From NCBI GenBank assembly GCA_965248855.1, contig CBDFKQ010000004.1, positions 62,001-126,000 on the forward strand: 64,000 nucleotides of DNA, given 5' to 3'. This DNA comes from CBDFKQ01 sp965248855 (lineage in GTDB: Bacteria > Bacteroidota > Bacteroidia > Cytophagales > 172606-1). Position 1 is the first letter of the stretch. Each line of letters opens with the position of its first letter. This document shows positions 17,590-25,141 of the stretch, in pieces. Below the pieces are notes generated by a model. The model had not been told where the DNA came from. It did not search any database and saw only the letters and a program-made list of their open reading frames with translations. A program made the position numbers and the translations under genes.

Positions 17590-17895
17590 ATGAATCAAAA
17601 AATCAGGATTAAATTGAAGTCTTTCGATCATAATTTGGTAGATAAATCTTCTGAAAAGATCGTTAAAGCTGTAAAATCTACAGGAGCGGCGGTAAGCGGA
17701 CCAATTCCTCTACCAACAGAGAAAGAAATCTTTACAGTTCTTCGTTCACCTCACGTAAATAAGAAATCTCGTGAGCAATTTCAACTTTGTACCTACAAAC
17801 GCTTGATCGACATTCATTCAACAAGCCCTAAAACAGTAGATGCATTAATGAAACTAGAATTACCAAGTGGTGTAGACGTAGAAATTAAAGTTTGA
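17590..17895 (+). CDS. rpsJ: 30S ribosomal protein S10
   Basis: 101 residues, uS10 of normal length, with LKSFDHNLVDKSSEKIV and the conserved SREQFQLCTYKRLIDIHS segment. Besides its place in the 30S head, S10 acts with NusB in antitermination in other bacteria. Here it closes the str unit: a strong terminator follows at 17917 and a new promoter lies before rplC. Confidence 0.97.
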   Translation: MNQKIRIKLKSFDHNLVDKSSEKIVKAVKSTGAAVSGPIPLPTEKEIFTVLRSPHVNKKSREQFQLCTYKRLIDIHSTSPKTVDALMKLELPSGVDVEIKV

Positions 17896-17916
17896 TTTTT
17901 ATTTAATATCATCAAG

Positions 17917-17952
17917 AAAAAAGACCGATCGCTTATGCGAGGTCTTTTTTTT
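17917..17952 (+). terminator. intrinsic terminator after rpsJ
   Basis: AAAAAAGACC (17917-17926) pairs with GGTCTTTTTT (17941-17950). An inner TCGC/GCGA stem with loop TTAT is separated by a two-base bulge. T run to 17952. It separates the str unit from the rplC unit. Confidence 0.9.
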
Positions 17953-18017
17953 ATCTGCATAAGACAACAGAACAAGTATATTTTCAGCTGTTTATTTTTT
18001 AGTTTTTTATTAAATAA

Positions 18018-18048
18018 TTTGCATTCTTATTATAGTTCCTTATCTTTG
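18018..18048 (+). promoter_or_regulatory. promoter of the rplC (S10-spc) unit
   Basis: TTTG at 18018-18021, exactly 19 bases, then TATCTTTG at 18041-18048: a full match to the Bacteroidota promoter pattern. Leader of roughly 45 bases to the rplC ATG at 18098. Confidence 0.8.
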
Positions 18049-18097
18049 CAATCCGTTTTAATAAAGCTATACTGAAGAATAATAATATTTCAATAAA

Positions 18098-18721
18098 ATG
18101 TCAGGTATAATAGGTAAAAAGATTGGAATGACTACAGTGTTTAATGCTGAAGGTCAAAGTATTGCATGTACGCTTGTACAAGCTGGTCCGTGTGTTGTAA
18201 CGCAAGTGAAAACAGTTGATGTTGATGGCTACGATGCCATTCAACTTGGATATGGTGAGGCAAAAGAAAAAAATACTACCAAACCTTTAATAGGTCATTT
18301 CAAAAAAGCTTCTACTACGCCTAAGCGTAAAGTGGTTGAGTTTAAAGATTTTTCGACTGATTTAGCTTTAGGGCAAAATTTAGTAATTGGCGATATATTA
18401 ACTGTTGGCGACTTTGTAAATGTTGTTGGCACTTCGAAAGGAAAAGGTTTTCAAGGAGTTGTTAAAAGACATGGTTTCAGCGGAGTTGGAGGACAAACAC
18501 ATGGTCAGCATAATCGCCTTCGCCACCCCGGTTCTATCGGGGCATGCTCTTTTCCTTCTAGAGTTTTTAAAGGAATGAAGATGGCAGGTCGTACAGGTGG
18601 AAGAAGAGTAAAAACTCAACATCTGGAAGTATTAAAGGTTTATGCCGAACAAAATTTACTTGTTGTTAGTGGTTCTATCGCCGGAGCAAGAAACTCATTT
18701 GTAATCGTAGAGAAATATTAA
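18098..18721 (+). CDS. rplC: 50S ribosomal protein L3
   Basis: 207 residues, uL3. It starts SGIIGKKIGMTTVF and has the central GFQGVVKRHGFSG loop that reaches the peptidyl-transferase centre, with the Gln of GGQTHGQHNRLRHPGSIG that is methylated by PrmB in other species. First gene of the second ribosomal transcription unit, directly after a promoter. One base separates its stop from the rplD ATG. Confidence 0.98.
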   Translation: MSGIIGKKIGMTTVFNAEGQSIACTLVQAGPCVVTQVKTVDVDGYDAIQLGYGEAKEKNTTKPLIGHFKKASTTPKRKVVEFKDFSTDLALGQNLVIGDILTVGDFVNVVGTSKGKGFQGVVKRHGFSGVGGQTHGQHNRLRHPGSIGACSFPSRVFKGMKMAGRTGGRRVKTQHLEVLKVYAEQNLLVVSGSIAGARNSFVIVEKY

Positions 18722-18722
18722 G

Positions 18723-19346
18723 ATGGAATTAGTTATTTTAGATAAAGCCGGAAAGGACACAGGAAGGAAAATTATCCTTACGGATGAGGTTTTTAAAATC
18801 AAACCTAACGACCATGCAATTTATTTAGATGTTAAACAATTTCAGGCAAATCAACGTCAGGGAACGCATAAATCTAAAGAAAGAGCTGAGGTAGCCGGTT
18901 CTACAAGAAAATTGCACAAACAAAAAGGTACCGGTGGTTCTCGTAAAGGGAGTATCAAAAACCCTTTGTATCGTCATGGTGGCCGTGTTTTCGGACCACG
19001 ACCTCGAGATTATTCCTTTAAATTAAATAAAAAAGTTAAAGAATTAGCACGTAAATCGGCTTTATCTTATAAAGCTTCAGAAGCAAAAATAACGGTTTTA
19101 GAAGATTTTACTTTTGATAAACCACGTACTAAAGATTATCTTAATTTTTTGAGTAGTTTATCTTTATCAGGAAGGAAAACATTGTTTGTTGTAACTGAAA
19201 AGGATGATAATTTATATTTATCATCAAGAAATATTCAAAAGGCAAAAGTTATTAATGTAAGCCAATTGAATACATACGAATTATTGAATACAGATGCTTT
19301 ATTATTAAGCGAAAGTTCAGTAAAAAAAATAGAAGAACTATTTTAA
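18723..19346 (+). CDS. rplD: 50S ribosomal protein L4
   Basis: 207 residues, uL4. The extended loop KLHKQKGTGGSRKGS, then RHGGRVFGPRPRDY, lines the peptide exit tunnel; changes there give macrolide resistance in other bacteria, and here it looks wild type. In E. coli L4 also represses the S10 operon; whether that happens here is unknown. Tightly packed between rplC and rplW. Confidence 0.98.
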   Translation: MELVILDKAGKDTGRKIILTDEVFKIKPNDHAIYLDVKQFQANQRQGTHKSKERAEVAGSTRKLHKQKGTGGSRKGSIKNPLYRHGGRVFGPRPRDYSFKLNKKVKELARKSALSYKASEAKITVLEDFTFDKPRTKDYLNFLSSLSLSGRKTLFVVTEKDDNLYLSSRNIQKAKVINVSQLNTYELLNTDALLLSESSVKKIEELF

Positions 19347-19358
19347 TAATATAGGAAA

Positions 19359-19640
19359 ATGAGTATTTTAAAACGACCTGTTCTTACAGAAAAAACATCA
19401 GCCCTTACAGAAAAAGGTGTATACGGTTTTATTGTTGATCTGAAGGCAAATAAAATAGAAATAAAAAAAGCTGTTGAAAAGTCATATGGAGTTGTTGTTT
19501 TAGAGGTAAGGACAATGAGGGTAATCGGAAAACCGAAATCTAGGTATTCCCATTCAAAAGTTCTTTCAGGCAGAACATCAACCTATAAAAAGGCTTTAAT
19601 TAAATTGGTCGCAGGTGAATTTATAGATTTCCACAGTTAA
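19359..19640 (+). CDS. rplW: 50S ribosomal protein L23
   Basis: 93 residues, uL23, with ILKRPVLTEKTSALTEKGVYGF and VRTMRVIGKPKSRYS. It sits at the tunnel exit and is the docking site for trigger factor, SRP and the translocon. Followed by a 70-base spacer holding a GC-rich hairpin (19674-19690) before rplB. Confidence 0.97.
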   Translation: MSILKRPVLTEKTSALTEKGVYGFIVDLKANKIEIKKAVEKSYGVVVLEVRTMRVIGKPKSRYSHSKVLSGRTSTYKKALIKLVAGEFIDFHS

Positions 19641-19673
19641 TTCGAATAAGTAAGTAATTAGTTAGTTAGGTAT

Positions 19674-19690
19674 AGCGGGCTTTTCCCGCT
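19674..19690 (+). promoter_or_regulatory. GC-rich hairpin in the rplW-rplB spacer
   Basis: AGCGGG (19674-19679) pairs with CCCGCT (19685-19690) around loop CTTTT, not followed by a T tract. It stands out in an otherwise AT-rich 70-base spacer, 21 bases before the rplB ATG. It may be a processing or feedback site; no protein partner is known to me. Confidence 0.4.
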
Positions 19691-19710
19691 GCAAAAACAA
19701 CAGAGTTAAA

Positions 19711-20535
19711 ATGGCAGTTAAAAAAATAAGACCTATCACTCCGGGGCAACGTTTTAGAGTAGCTCCTGTATTTAGTGATATCACAACAAACGAGCCTTAT
19801 AAACCCCTTACTACCTCCATTAAAAAATCAGGCGGTAGAAATAGCGATGGTAAAATGACCATGCGTTATATGGGTGGAGGACACAAAAGACGGTACCGTT
19901 TAATAGATTTTAAAAGGGATAAGTTTGATATAAGTGCAACAGTTGATACAATCGAATATGATCCAAATCGTACAGCTCGTATTGCTCTAATCACTTATTC
20001 AGATGGAGAAAAGCGTTATATTATTGCTCCAACAGGCCTTATAGTTGGTCAAGTTGTAATAGCAGGTAAAGAAGTTCCCCCGGAAGTAGGGAATGCACTT
20101 CCTTTAGGTTCTATGCCAATTGGTACTATTGTTCACAATATTGAATTACATCCCGGTAAAGGTGGTGCTCTTGCAAGAAGTGCAGGGACATATGCTCAAC
20201 TTTTAGCACGTGAAGGAAAGTATTCTACATTGAAAATGCCTTCAGGTGAAATGAGAATGGTTCTTTCAGCTTGTATTGCAACTGTAGGTTCTGTATCTAA
20301 TGCTGATCACATGAATACTAATGTTGGTAAAGCAGGTAGAAGTCGTTGGAAAGGTATCAGACCAAGAACACGTGGTGTGGCGATGAATCCGGTCGATCAT
20401 CCTATGGGTGGTGGTGAAGGTAGAGCTTCAGGAGGTCATCCTCGTTCTCGTAATGGTTTATTGTCAAAAGGCAAGAAAACGCGTAACAAGAAGAAACAAT
20501 CATCGAAATATATAATTAGCAGAAAGAAAAAATAA
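19711..20535 (+). CDS. rplB: 50S ribosomal protein L2
   Basis: 274 residues, uL2. It contains GGGHKRRYRLIDFKR, the SH3-like core and the C-terminal VAMNPVDHPMGGGEGR motif, whose His is important for peptidyl-transferase function in other bacteria. Overlaps the rpsS start by one base (TAATG), suggesting translational coupling. Confidence 0.98.
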   Translation: MAVKKIRPITPGQRFRVAPVFSDITTNEPYKPLTTSIKKSGGRNSDGKMTMRYMGGGHKRRYRLIDFKRDKFDISATVDTIEYDPNRTARIALITYSDGEKRYIIAPTGLIVGQVVIAGKEVPPEVGNALPLGSMPIGTIVHNIELHPGKGGALARSAGTYAQLLAREGKYSTLKMPSGEMRMVLSACIATVGSVSNADHMNTNVGKAGRSRWKGIRPRTRGVAMNPVDHPMGGGEGRASGGHPRSRNGLLSKGKKTRNKKKQSSKYIISRKKK

Positions 20536-20813
20536 TGGCACGTTCACTCAAAAAAGGACCTTATATTGACTTTCGCTTGGAAAAGAAAGTCTTGACAATG
20601 AATGAGTCCGGAAAGAAATCGGTTATTAAAACCTGGTCCAGAAGGACGATGATCTCTCCTGATTTTGTTGGACATACTTTAGCAGTTCATAACGGTAATA
20701 AGTTTATGCCGGTTTATGTTACTGAAAATATGGTAGGACATAAATTAGGTGAATTTTCTCCAACACGTACATTTAGAGGTCACTCTGCAAAAAAAGATAA
20801 AGGTAAAAGATAA
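20535..20813 (+). CDS. rpsS: 30S ribosomal protein S19
   Basis: 92 residues, uS19, beginning ARSLKKGPYIDFRLEKKV and ending near TRTFRGHSAKKDKGKR. It forms a complex with S13 in the 30S head that contacts the A-site finger and P-site tRNA region. Its ATG overlaps the rplB stop by one base. Confidence 0.98.
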   Translation: MARSLKKGPYIDFRLEKKVLTMNESGKKSVIKTWSRRTMISPDFVGHTLAVHNGNKFMPVYVTENMVGHKLGEFSPTRTFRGHSAKKDKGKR

Positions 20814-20851
20814 CATATCGTTAATGTTTAATGATATAGAAATATAATATT

Positions 20852-21193
20852 ATGGAAGCAGTTGCTAAATTAAAGAATGTACCTACTTCTCCTCAAAAAA
20901 TGAGGCTTGTAGCTGATTCTATTAGAGGTAAAGAAGTTAGTAAAGCACTTAATATTCTTCGCTTTGAAACTAAAGTTGGTGGAGCTATTTTAGAAAAAGT
21001 TCTTTTATCAGCTTTAGCTAACTGGCAAGAAAAAAACAGTAGCGAAAAAATTGAAGATGCAGGTTTAGTTGTAAAAACTGTGTTTATTGATGGTGGTGCA
21101 ATGGTAAAAAGATTGAGACCTGCTCCTCAAGGAAGAGGTCATAGAATTCGCAAGCGTTCTAACCATATTACAATGATTGTTGATTCTAAGTAA
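20852..21193 (+). CDS. rplV: 50S ribosomal protein L22
   Basis: 113 residues, uL22, starting AVAKLKNVPTSPQKMRLVAD. The beta-hairpin that narrows the exit tunnel is at RLRPAPQGRGHRIRKRSNH, with no insertion or deletion of the kind linked to macrolide resistance. Lies 38 bases after rpsS and 27 before rpsC. Confidence 0.97.
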   Translation: MEAVAKLKNVPTSPQKMRLVADSIRGKEVSKALNILRFETKVGGAILEKVLLSALANWQEKNSSEKIEDAGLVVKTVFIDGGAMVKRLRPAPQGRGHRIRKRSNHITMIVDSK

Positions 21194-21220
21194 ATACTAT
21201 TAAAAAGAGGCGAAAAACTC

Positions 21221-22042
21221 ATGGGACAAAAAGTTAATCCAAATGGTCTTAGACTTGGTATAGTTAAGGGATGGGATTCTAATTGGTATGGTGGCAAAAA
21301 TTTTGCCGACAAGCTTGTAGAAGATGAACGTATTCGTAAATATGTGGCTGCTCGTATTCCTAAAGGTGGTATTTCTAAAGTTGTTATCGAACGTACTTTA
21401 AAAAGAATAACACTTACTATTAATACTGCCCGTCCGGGTGTGGTTATTGGTAAAAATGGAGCAGAAGTTGAAAGAATAAAAGAAGAAATTAAGAAGCTTA
21501 CAGCGAAGGATGTTCAAATTAATATATTTGAAATTAAACGCCCGGAAATAGATGCTAAATTAGTTGGTGAGTCAATAGCTCAACAACTAGAAGCAAGGAT
21601 TTCTTACAGACGCGCAATGAAGCAAGCCATTAGCTCTGCAATGCGTGTTGGTGCCCAAGGTATAAAAATTAAGGTTTCAGGCCGCCTAGGTGGCGCGGAG
21701 ATGGCTCGATCTGAACAATATAAAGAAGGCAGAGTACCTCTTCATACTATTAGAGCAGATATTAATTATGCTATTTCAGAAGCTTTAACAGTTTATGGAA
21801 AAATAGGTATTAAGGTATGGATCTTTAAAGGAGAAATATTTGGTAAACCGGATTTATCTCCTGCAGCTGCAAATACAGCAACTAATAGTCCAACAGGAGT
21901 AAGTTCGGAAAGACGCGAAAGAGGTGGTGAAAGGGAAGATAGAGGTGGCCGAAACGATAGGAAAAAAAGAGATGACAATAGAGGTGGCGGCGGAGGGGGA
22001 AATAACAGCGGTGCAAATGATAGAAATAAGAAAAGACGTTAA
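21221..22042 (+). CDS. rpsC: 30S ribosomal protein S3 with Gly/Arg-rich tail
   Basis: 273 residues. Residues 1-210 are standard uS3: KH domain with VVIGKNGAEVERIKEEI and the C-terminal domain ISYRRAMKQAISSAMR. It lines the mRNA entry tunnel and has helicase-related basic residues. Beyond residue about 215 there is a low-complexity tail of about 55 residues rich in Arg, Gly, Asp and Asn (RERGGEREDRGGRNDRKKR, then a Gly run). Such tails occur in Bacteroidota S3 but vary in sequence. It may add RNA contacts; this is inference. Confidence 0.97.
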   Translation: MGQKVNPNGLRLGIVKGWDSNWYGGKNFADKLVEDERIRKYVAARIPKGGISKVVIERTLKRITLTINTARPGVVIGKNGAEVERIKEEIKKLTAKDVQINIFEIKRPEIDAKLVGESIAQQLEARISYRRAMKQAISSAMRVGAQGIKIKVSGRLGGAEMARSEQYKEGRVPLHTIRADINYAISEALTVYGKIGIKVWIFKGEIFGKPDLSPAAANTATNSPTGVSSERRERGGEREDRGGRNDRKKRDDNRGGGGGGNNSGANDRNKKRR

Positions 22043-22083
22043 TATTATTCACTGACTGCTCGTAAAAATTAACATATATAGCA

Positions 22084-22506
22084 ATGTTACAGCCAAAAAA
22101 GACAAAATTTAGGAAAATGCAGAAAGGCCGTGTAAAAGGTCTTGCTACAAGAGGGAATGAGATAAACTTTGGATCATTTGCAATTAAATCATTAGAACCA
22201 GGTTGGATCACTTCTCGTCAAATTGAAGCAGCTCGAATATCGGTTACTCGTGCAATGAAACGTGAAGGCCAAGTTTGGATTAGAATTTTTCCTGACAAAC
22301 CAATTACAAAAAAACCTGCAGAGGTTCGTATGGGTAAAGGTAAGGGTGCACCTGAATATTGGGTAGCTGTTATTAAGCCGGGAACAATATTATTTGAAGC
22401 GGAAGGAATAAGTTTAGAAACTGCACAAGATGCACTACGTTTGGCAGCTCAAAAGCTTCCGGTTAAAACAAAATTTATCGTTCGTAGAGATTACGTAAGT
22501 CAATAA
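22084..22506 (+). CDS. rplP: 50S ribosomal protein L16
   Basis: 140 residues, uL16, starting MLQPKKTKFRKMQKGR, with GSFAIKSLEPGWITSRQIEAAR and VRMGKGKGAPEYWVAVIKPG. It helps position A-site tRNA at the peptidyl-transferase centre. Starts 41 bases after rpsC. Confidence 0.98.
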   Translation: MLQPKKTKFRKMQKGRVKGLATRGNEINFGSFAIKSLEPGWITSRQIEAARISVTRAMKREGQVWIRIFPDKPITKKPAEVRMGKGKGAPEYWVAVIKPGTILFEAEGISLETAQDALRLAAQKLPVKTKFIVRRDYVSQ

Positions 22507-22516
22507 TATCAGTGAG

Positions 22517-22711
22517 ATGAAAAATTCAGAAATACAATCTTTTGGTTTAGAAGAATTAAAAAGTAGATTATTATCAGAGCAGGAAGCTTTATCAAAGTTG
22601 AAATTTGCTCATGCTTTATCTTCTATTGAAAATCCTATGCGTATTAGGGAGGGCCGTAAATTTATTGCTCGCTTACATACAGCTATTCGACTTAAAGAAC
22701 TTGCAAAATAA
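22517..22711 (+). CDS. rpmC: 50S ribosomal protein L29
   Basis: 64 residues, uL29: two helices, with LEELKSRLLSEQEALSKLKFAHA and NPMRIREGRKFIARLHT. Located at the tunnel exit next to L23. Ten bases after rplP and seven before rpsQ. Confidence 0.96.
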   Translation: MKNSEIQSFGLEELKSRLLSEQEALSKLKFAHALSSIENPMRIREGRKFIARLHTAIRLKELAK

Positions 22712-22718
22712 TATTTTT

Positions 22719-22991
22719 ATGGAAGAAGTTAAAGAATTAGAAAGGAATACCCGTAAGGAAAGGGTTGGTAAAGTTCTTAGTAATAAGATGCAAAAGTCGA
22801 TTACAGTAGCGATCGAACGAAAAGTAAAGCATCCTATGTATGGTAAGTTTATGATGAAGACAACCAAACTTACAGCTCATGATGAAAATAATGACTGTGG
22901 TATTGGAGATATTGTTAAAATCATGGAAACACGTCCATTGAGTAAAAACAAAAGATGGAGATTAGTAGAAATTATTGAAAAAGCTAAATAA
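22719..22991 (+). CDS. rpsQ: 30S ribosomal protein S17
   Basis: 90 residues from ATG at 22719 (MEEVKELERNTRKERVG). A longer frame from 22605 exists but would overlap rpmC by over 100 bases and adds residues with no S17 similarity, so the internal ATG is the true start. The OB-fold core has VGKVLSNKMQKSITV, HPMYGKFM and IMETRPLSKNKRWRLVEI. A primary 16S-binding protein. Confidence 0.97.
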   Translation: MEEVKELERNTRKERVGKVLSNKMQKSITVAIERKVKHPMYGKFMMKTTKLTAHDENNDCGIGDIVKIMETRPLSKNKRWRLVEIIEKAK

Positions 22992-22993
22992 TC

Positions 22994-23362
22994 ATGCTGC
23001 AACAAGAATCCAGGTTAATAGTTGCCGACAATAGCGGTGCAAAAGAAGTTTTAGTTATTCGTGTATTAGGCGGAACTCGCAAGAAATATGCTTCAATAGG
23101 TGATAAAATAGTAGTAACTGTTAAATCAGCCCTTTCATCAAGTAGTTTGAAAAAGGGTACTGTTTCTAAAGCAGTTGTAGTACGCACTACAAAAGAAGTT
23201 AGACGTAAAGATGGCTCTTATATTCGTTTTGAAGATAATGCAGCAGTTTTATTAAATAATAATGATGAGCCTCGCGGAACTCGTATTTTCGGACCGGTGG
23301 CGCGTGAATTACGTGAAAAACAATTCATGAAAATTATTTCGTTAGCACCTGAAGTATTATAA
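22994..23362 (+). CDS. rplN: 50S ribosomal protein L14
   Basis: 122 residues, uL14, beginning MLQQESRLIVADNSGAKEVL, with RKDGSYIRFEDNAAVLLNN and GTRIFGPVARELRE. Forms inter-subunit bridge B8 and is the binding target of the silencing factor RsfS in other bacteria. Two bases after rpsQ. Confidence 0.98.
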   Translation: MLQQESRLIVADNSGAKEVLVIRVLGGTRKKYASIGDKIVVTVKSALSSSSLKKGTVSKAVVVRTTKEVRRKDGSYIRFEDNAAVLLNNNDEPRGTRIFGPVARELREKQFMKIISLAPEVL

Positions 23363-23366
23363 GGAA

Positions 23367-23705
23367 ATGGATAAGATTATAAAAGTATCAAAAAGACATA
23401 TCAAGGCCGGAGATGTAGTTAAAGTAATTTCAGGTGATGATAAAGGTAAGTCCGGTAAAATTGTTAAAATTATTACCACTAAAAATAAGGCATTAGTTGA
23501 AGGTGTTAATTTTGTTAAAAGACATACAAAACCATCTGCATCTAATCCGGAAGGTGGTATTATTCCAAAAGAGATGCCGATTCATATCAGCAATCTTGCT
23601 TTGATTGACCCTGCAAATGGTGAAGTTACTAAAGTTGGAAGAAAATTGAATAAAGATGGCAAATTAGAAAGATTCTCAAAAAAGACAGGTCTTTTTATTA
23701 AATAG
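23367..23705 (+). CDS. rplX: 50S ribosomal protein L24
   Basis: 112 residues, uL24, with a KOW motif (KAGDVVKVISGDDKGKSGKI) and GVNFVKRHTKPS followed by GGIIPKEMPIHISNLALID. Assembly-initiating protein at the tunnel exit. Four bases after rplN. Confidence 0.97.
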   Translation: MDKIIKVSKRHIKAGDVVKVISGDDKGKSGKIVKIITTKNKALVEGVNFVKRHTKPSASNPEGGIIPKEMPIHISNLALIDPANGEVTKVGRKLNKDGKLERFSKKTGLFIK

Positions 23706-23767
23706 GTCAACAATCTGTATGGCAGTTTTTTAGAATTCTAAAAAAATCATACTTTAAAATTATTAAA

Positions 23768-24322
23768 ATGAGTAATACTAGAATCAAGAAAAAATATATA
23801 GAAGAAATTGTACCTGTGCTTAAAGAAAAATTTGAGTACAAGTCTATTATGCAAGTCCCCAAACTTGTTAAAATTGTCATCAATAAAGGTATTGGTGCAG
23901 CAGTCTCAGATAAGAAACTTGTTGACATTGGAGTCGAAGAATTGACAACAATTACCGGTCAAAAAGCAATAGCTACTATATCTAAAAAGGCAATCTCTAA
24001 TTTCAAGTTAAGGGAAAATTTACCTATTGGTGCAAAAGTTACTTTAAGAGGCGACAAAATGTATGAGTTCTTAGATCGTTTAATGACTGTAGCCCTACCT
24101 CGCGTAAGAGATTTTAAAGGTATCAATGAAAAAGGGTTTGATGGTAGAGGTAATTATACCCTAGGAGTTAAAGAGCAAATAATTTTTCCTGAAATTTCCA
24201 TTGATAAAGTTGCAAAGATATCAGGAATGGATATAACATTTGTTACAACTGCAGATACAGATGAAGAGAGTTTATCTTTATTATCTTCATTAGGAATGCC
24301 ATTCGCTAATCAAAAAAAATAA
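23768..24322 (+). CDS. rplE: 50S ribosomal protein L5
   Basis: 184 residues, uL5, with MQVPKLVKIVINKGIG, RDFKGINEKGFDGRGNYTLGVKEQIIFPEI and the C-terminal GMDITFVTTADTDEES. Binds 5S rRNA in the central protuberance. Sixty-two bases after rplX. Confidence 0.98.
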   Translation: MSNTRIKKKYIEEIVPVLKEKFEYKSIMQVPKLVKIVINKGIGAAVSDKKLVDIGVEELTTITGQKAIATISKKAISNFKLRENLPIGAKVTLRGDKMYEFLDRLMTVALPRVRDFKGINEKGFDGRGNYTLGVKEQIIFPEISIDKVAKISGMDITFVTTADTDEESLSLLSSLGMPFANQKK

Positions 24323-24331
24323 TTTACCTAT

Positions 24332-24601
24332 ATGGCTAAAGAATCAGTTAAAGCTAGAGAAAGAAAAAGAGAAAAAACAGTTGCTAAATATGCAGTTAAA
24401 AGAGCAGCACTTAAAGCAGCAGGAGATTATGAAGGTTTAGATAAATTGCCTAGAAATGCTTCACCTGTAAGATTACATAATAGATGTAAATTATCTGGCC
24501 GCCCTAGAGGGTATATCAGAAAATTTGGAATTTGTCGTGTAGTTTTTAGAGATATGGCTTCAGAAGGTAAAATACCTGGGGTTACAAAGGCTAGTTGGTA
24601 A
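24332..24601 (+). CDS. rpsN: 30S ribosomal protein S14, zinc-free form
   Basis: 89 residues, uS14. The region LHNRCKLSGRPRGYIRKFGICRVVFRDMA retains only isolated Cys residues and lacks the CxxC...CxxC zinc site, so this is the long zinc-independent (C-minus) type. Last gene before a break with terminator-like and promoter-like elements. Confidence 0.97.
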   Translation: MAKESVKARERKREKTVAKYAVKRAALKAAGDYEGLDKLPRNASPVRLHNRCKLSGRPRGYIRKFGICRVVFRDMASEGKIPGVTKASW

Positions 24602-24628
24602 CTAAATGTGTTTTAAAGGTTGATTAAT

Positions 24629-24668
24629 AACTTTTTTATAATTTATTTATTAAAAGTTTTTTTTAATC
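24629..24668 (+). terminator. possible weak terminator after rpsN
   Basis: AACTTTT (24629-24635) can pair with AAAAGTT (24652-24658) and is followed by T to 24664. The stem is only 7 bp and AT-rich with a loop of 16 bases, so it probably allows read-through. Confidence 0.4.
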
Positions 24669-24679
24669 ATTCTATTTAC

Positions 24680-24711
24680 TAATTTTGCAAGCCCATTTAA
24701 AAAGTGGGCTT
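24680..24711 (+). promoter_or_regulatory. internal promoter and hairpin before rpsH
   Basis: TAATTTTG at 24680-24687 matches TAnnTTTG; the -33 position (24657-24660) is TTTT rather than TTTG. Immediately after comes AAGCCCA (24689-24695), which pairs with TGGGCTT (24705-24711). The hairpin would lie at the very 5' end of the transcript, 20 bases before the rpsH ATG. Confidence 0.5.
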
Positions 24712-24730
24712 AGTGTTAAAAAAAAATATT

Positions 24731-25126
24731 ATGACAGATCCAATTGCGGATTATTTGACAAGGTTGAGAAATGCTTTAATGGCACGCCACAGAGTAGTTG
24801 AAATTCCTTCTTCAAGTATTAAAAAAGAATTAACCAAGGTGTTGTATGAAAAGGGTTATGTTCAAAATTACAAATTTGAAGATAATGCTGTGCAGGGAGT
24901 TATTAAAATTGCTTTAAAATATGATCCTAATACTAAGCAACCTGCTATCATGGGCTTAGAAAGGATTAGTAAACCCGGTTTGCGGAAATATGCCGGTGCA
25001 GAAAGATTACCTCGGGTTTTAAGTGGTTTAGGAATAGCAATATTATCTACTTCAAAGGGTGTAATGTCAGATAAAGAAGCTCGCCAACAACATATTGGTG
25101 GAGAAGTGTTATGTTACGTATATTAA
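24731..25126 (+). CDS. rpsH: 30S ribosomal protein S8
   Basis: 131 residues from ATG at 24731 (MTDPIADYLTRLRNALMARH), normal uS8 length. An upstream GTG at 24704 is in frame but falls inside the 5' hairpin and adds nine unrelated residues, so I reject it. The conserved C-terminus LSTSKGVMSDKEARQQHIGGEVLCYVY is intact. In E. coli S8 represses the spc operon by binding its mRNA; the hairpin just upstream makes a similar control worth testing. Confidence 0.97.
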   Translation: MTDPIADYLTRLRNALMARHRVVEIPSSSIKKELTKVLYEKGYVQNYKFEDNAVQGVIKIALKYDPNTKQPAIMGLERISKPGLRKYAGAERLPRVLSGLGIAILSTSKGVMSDKEARQQHIGGEVLCYVY

Positions 25127-25141
25127 TATATAATTAATAAG

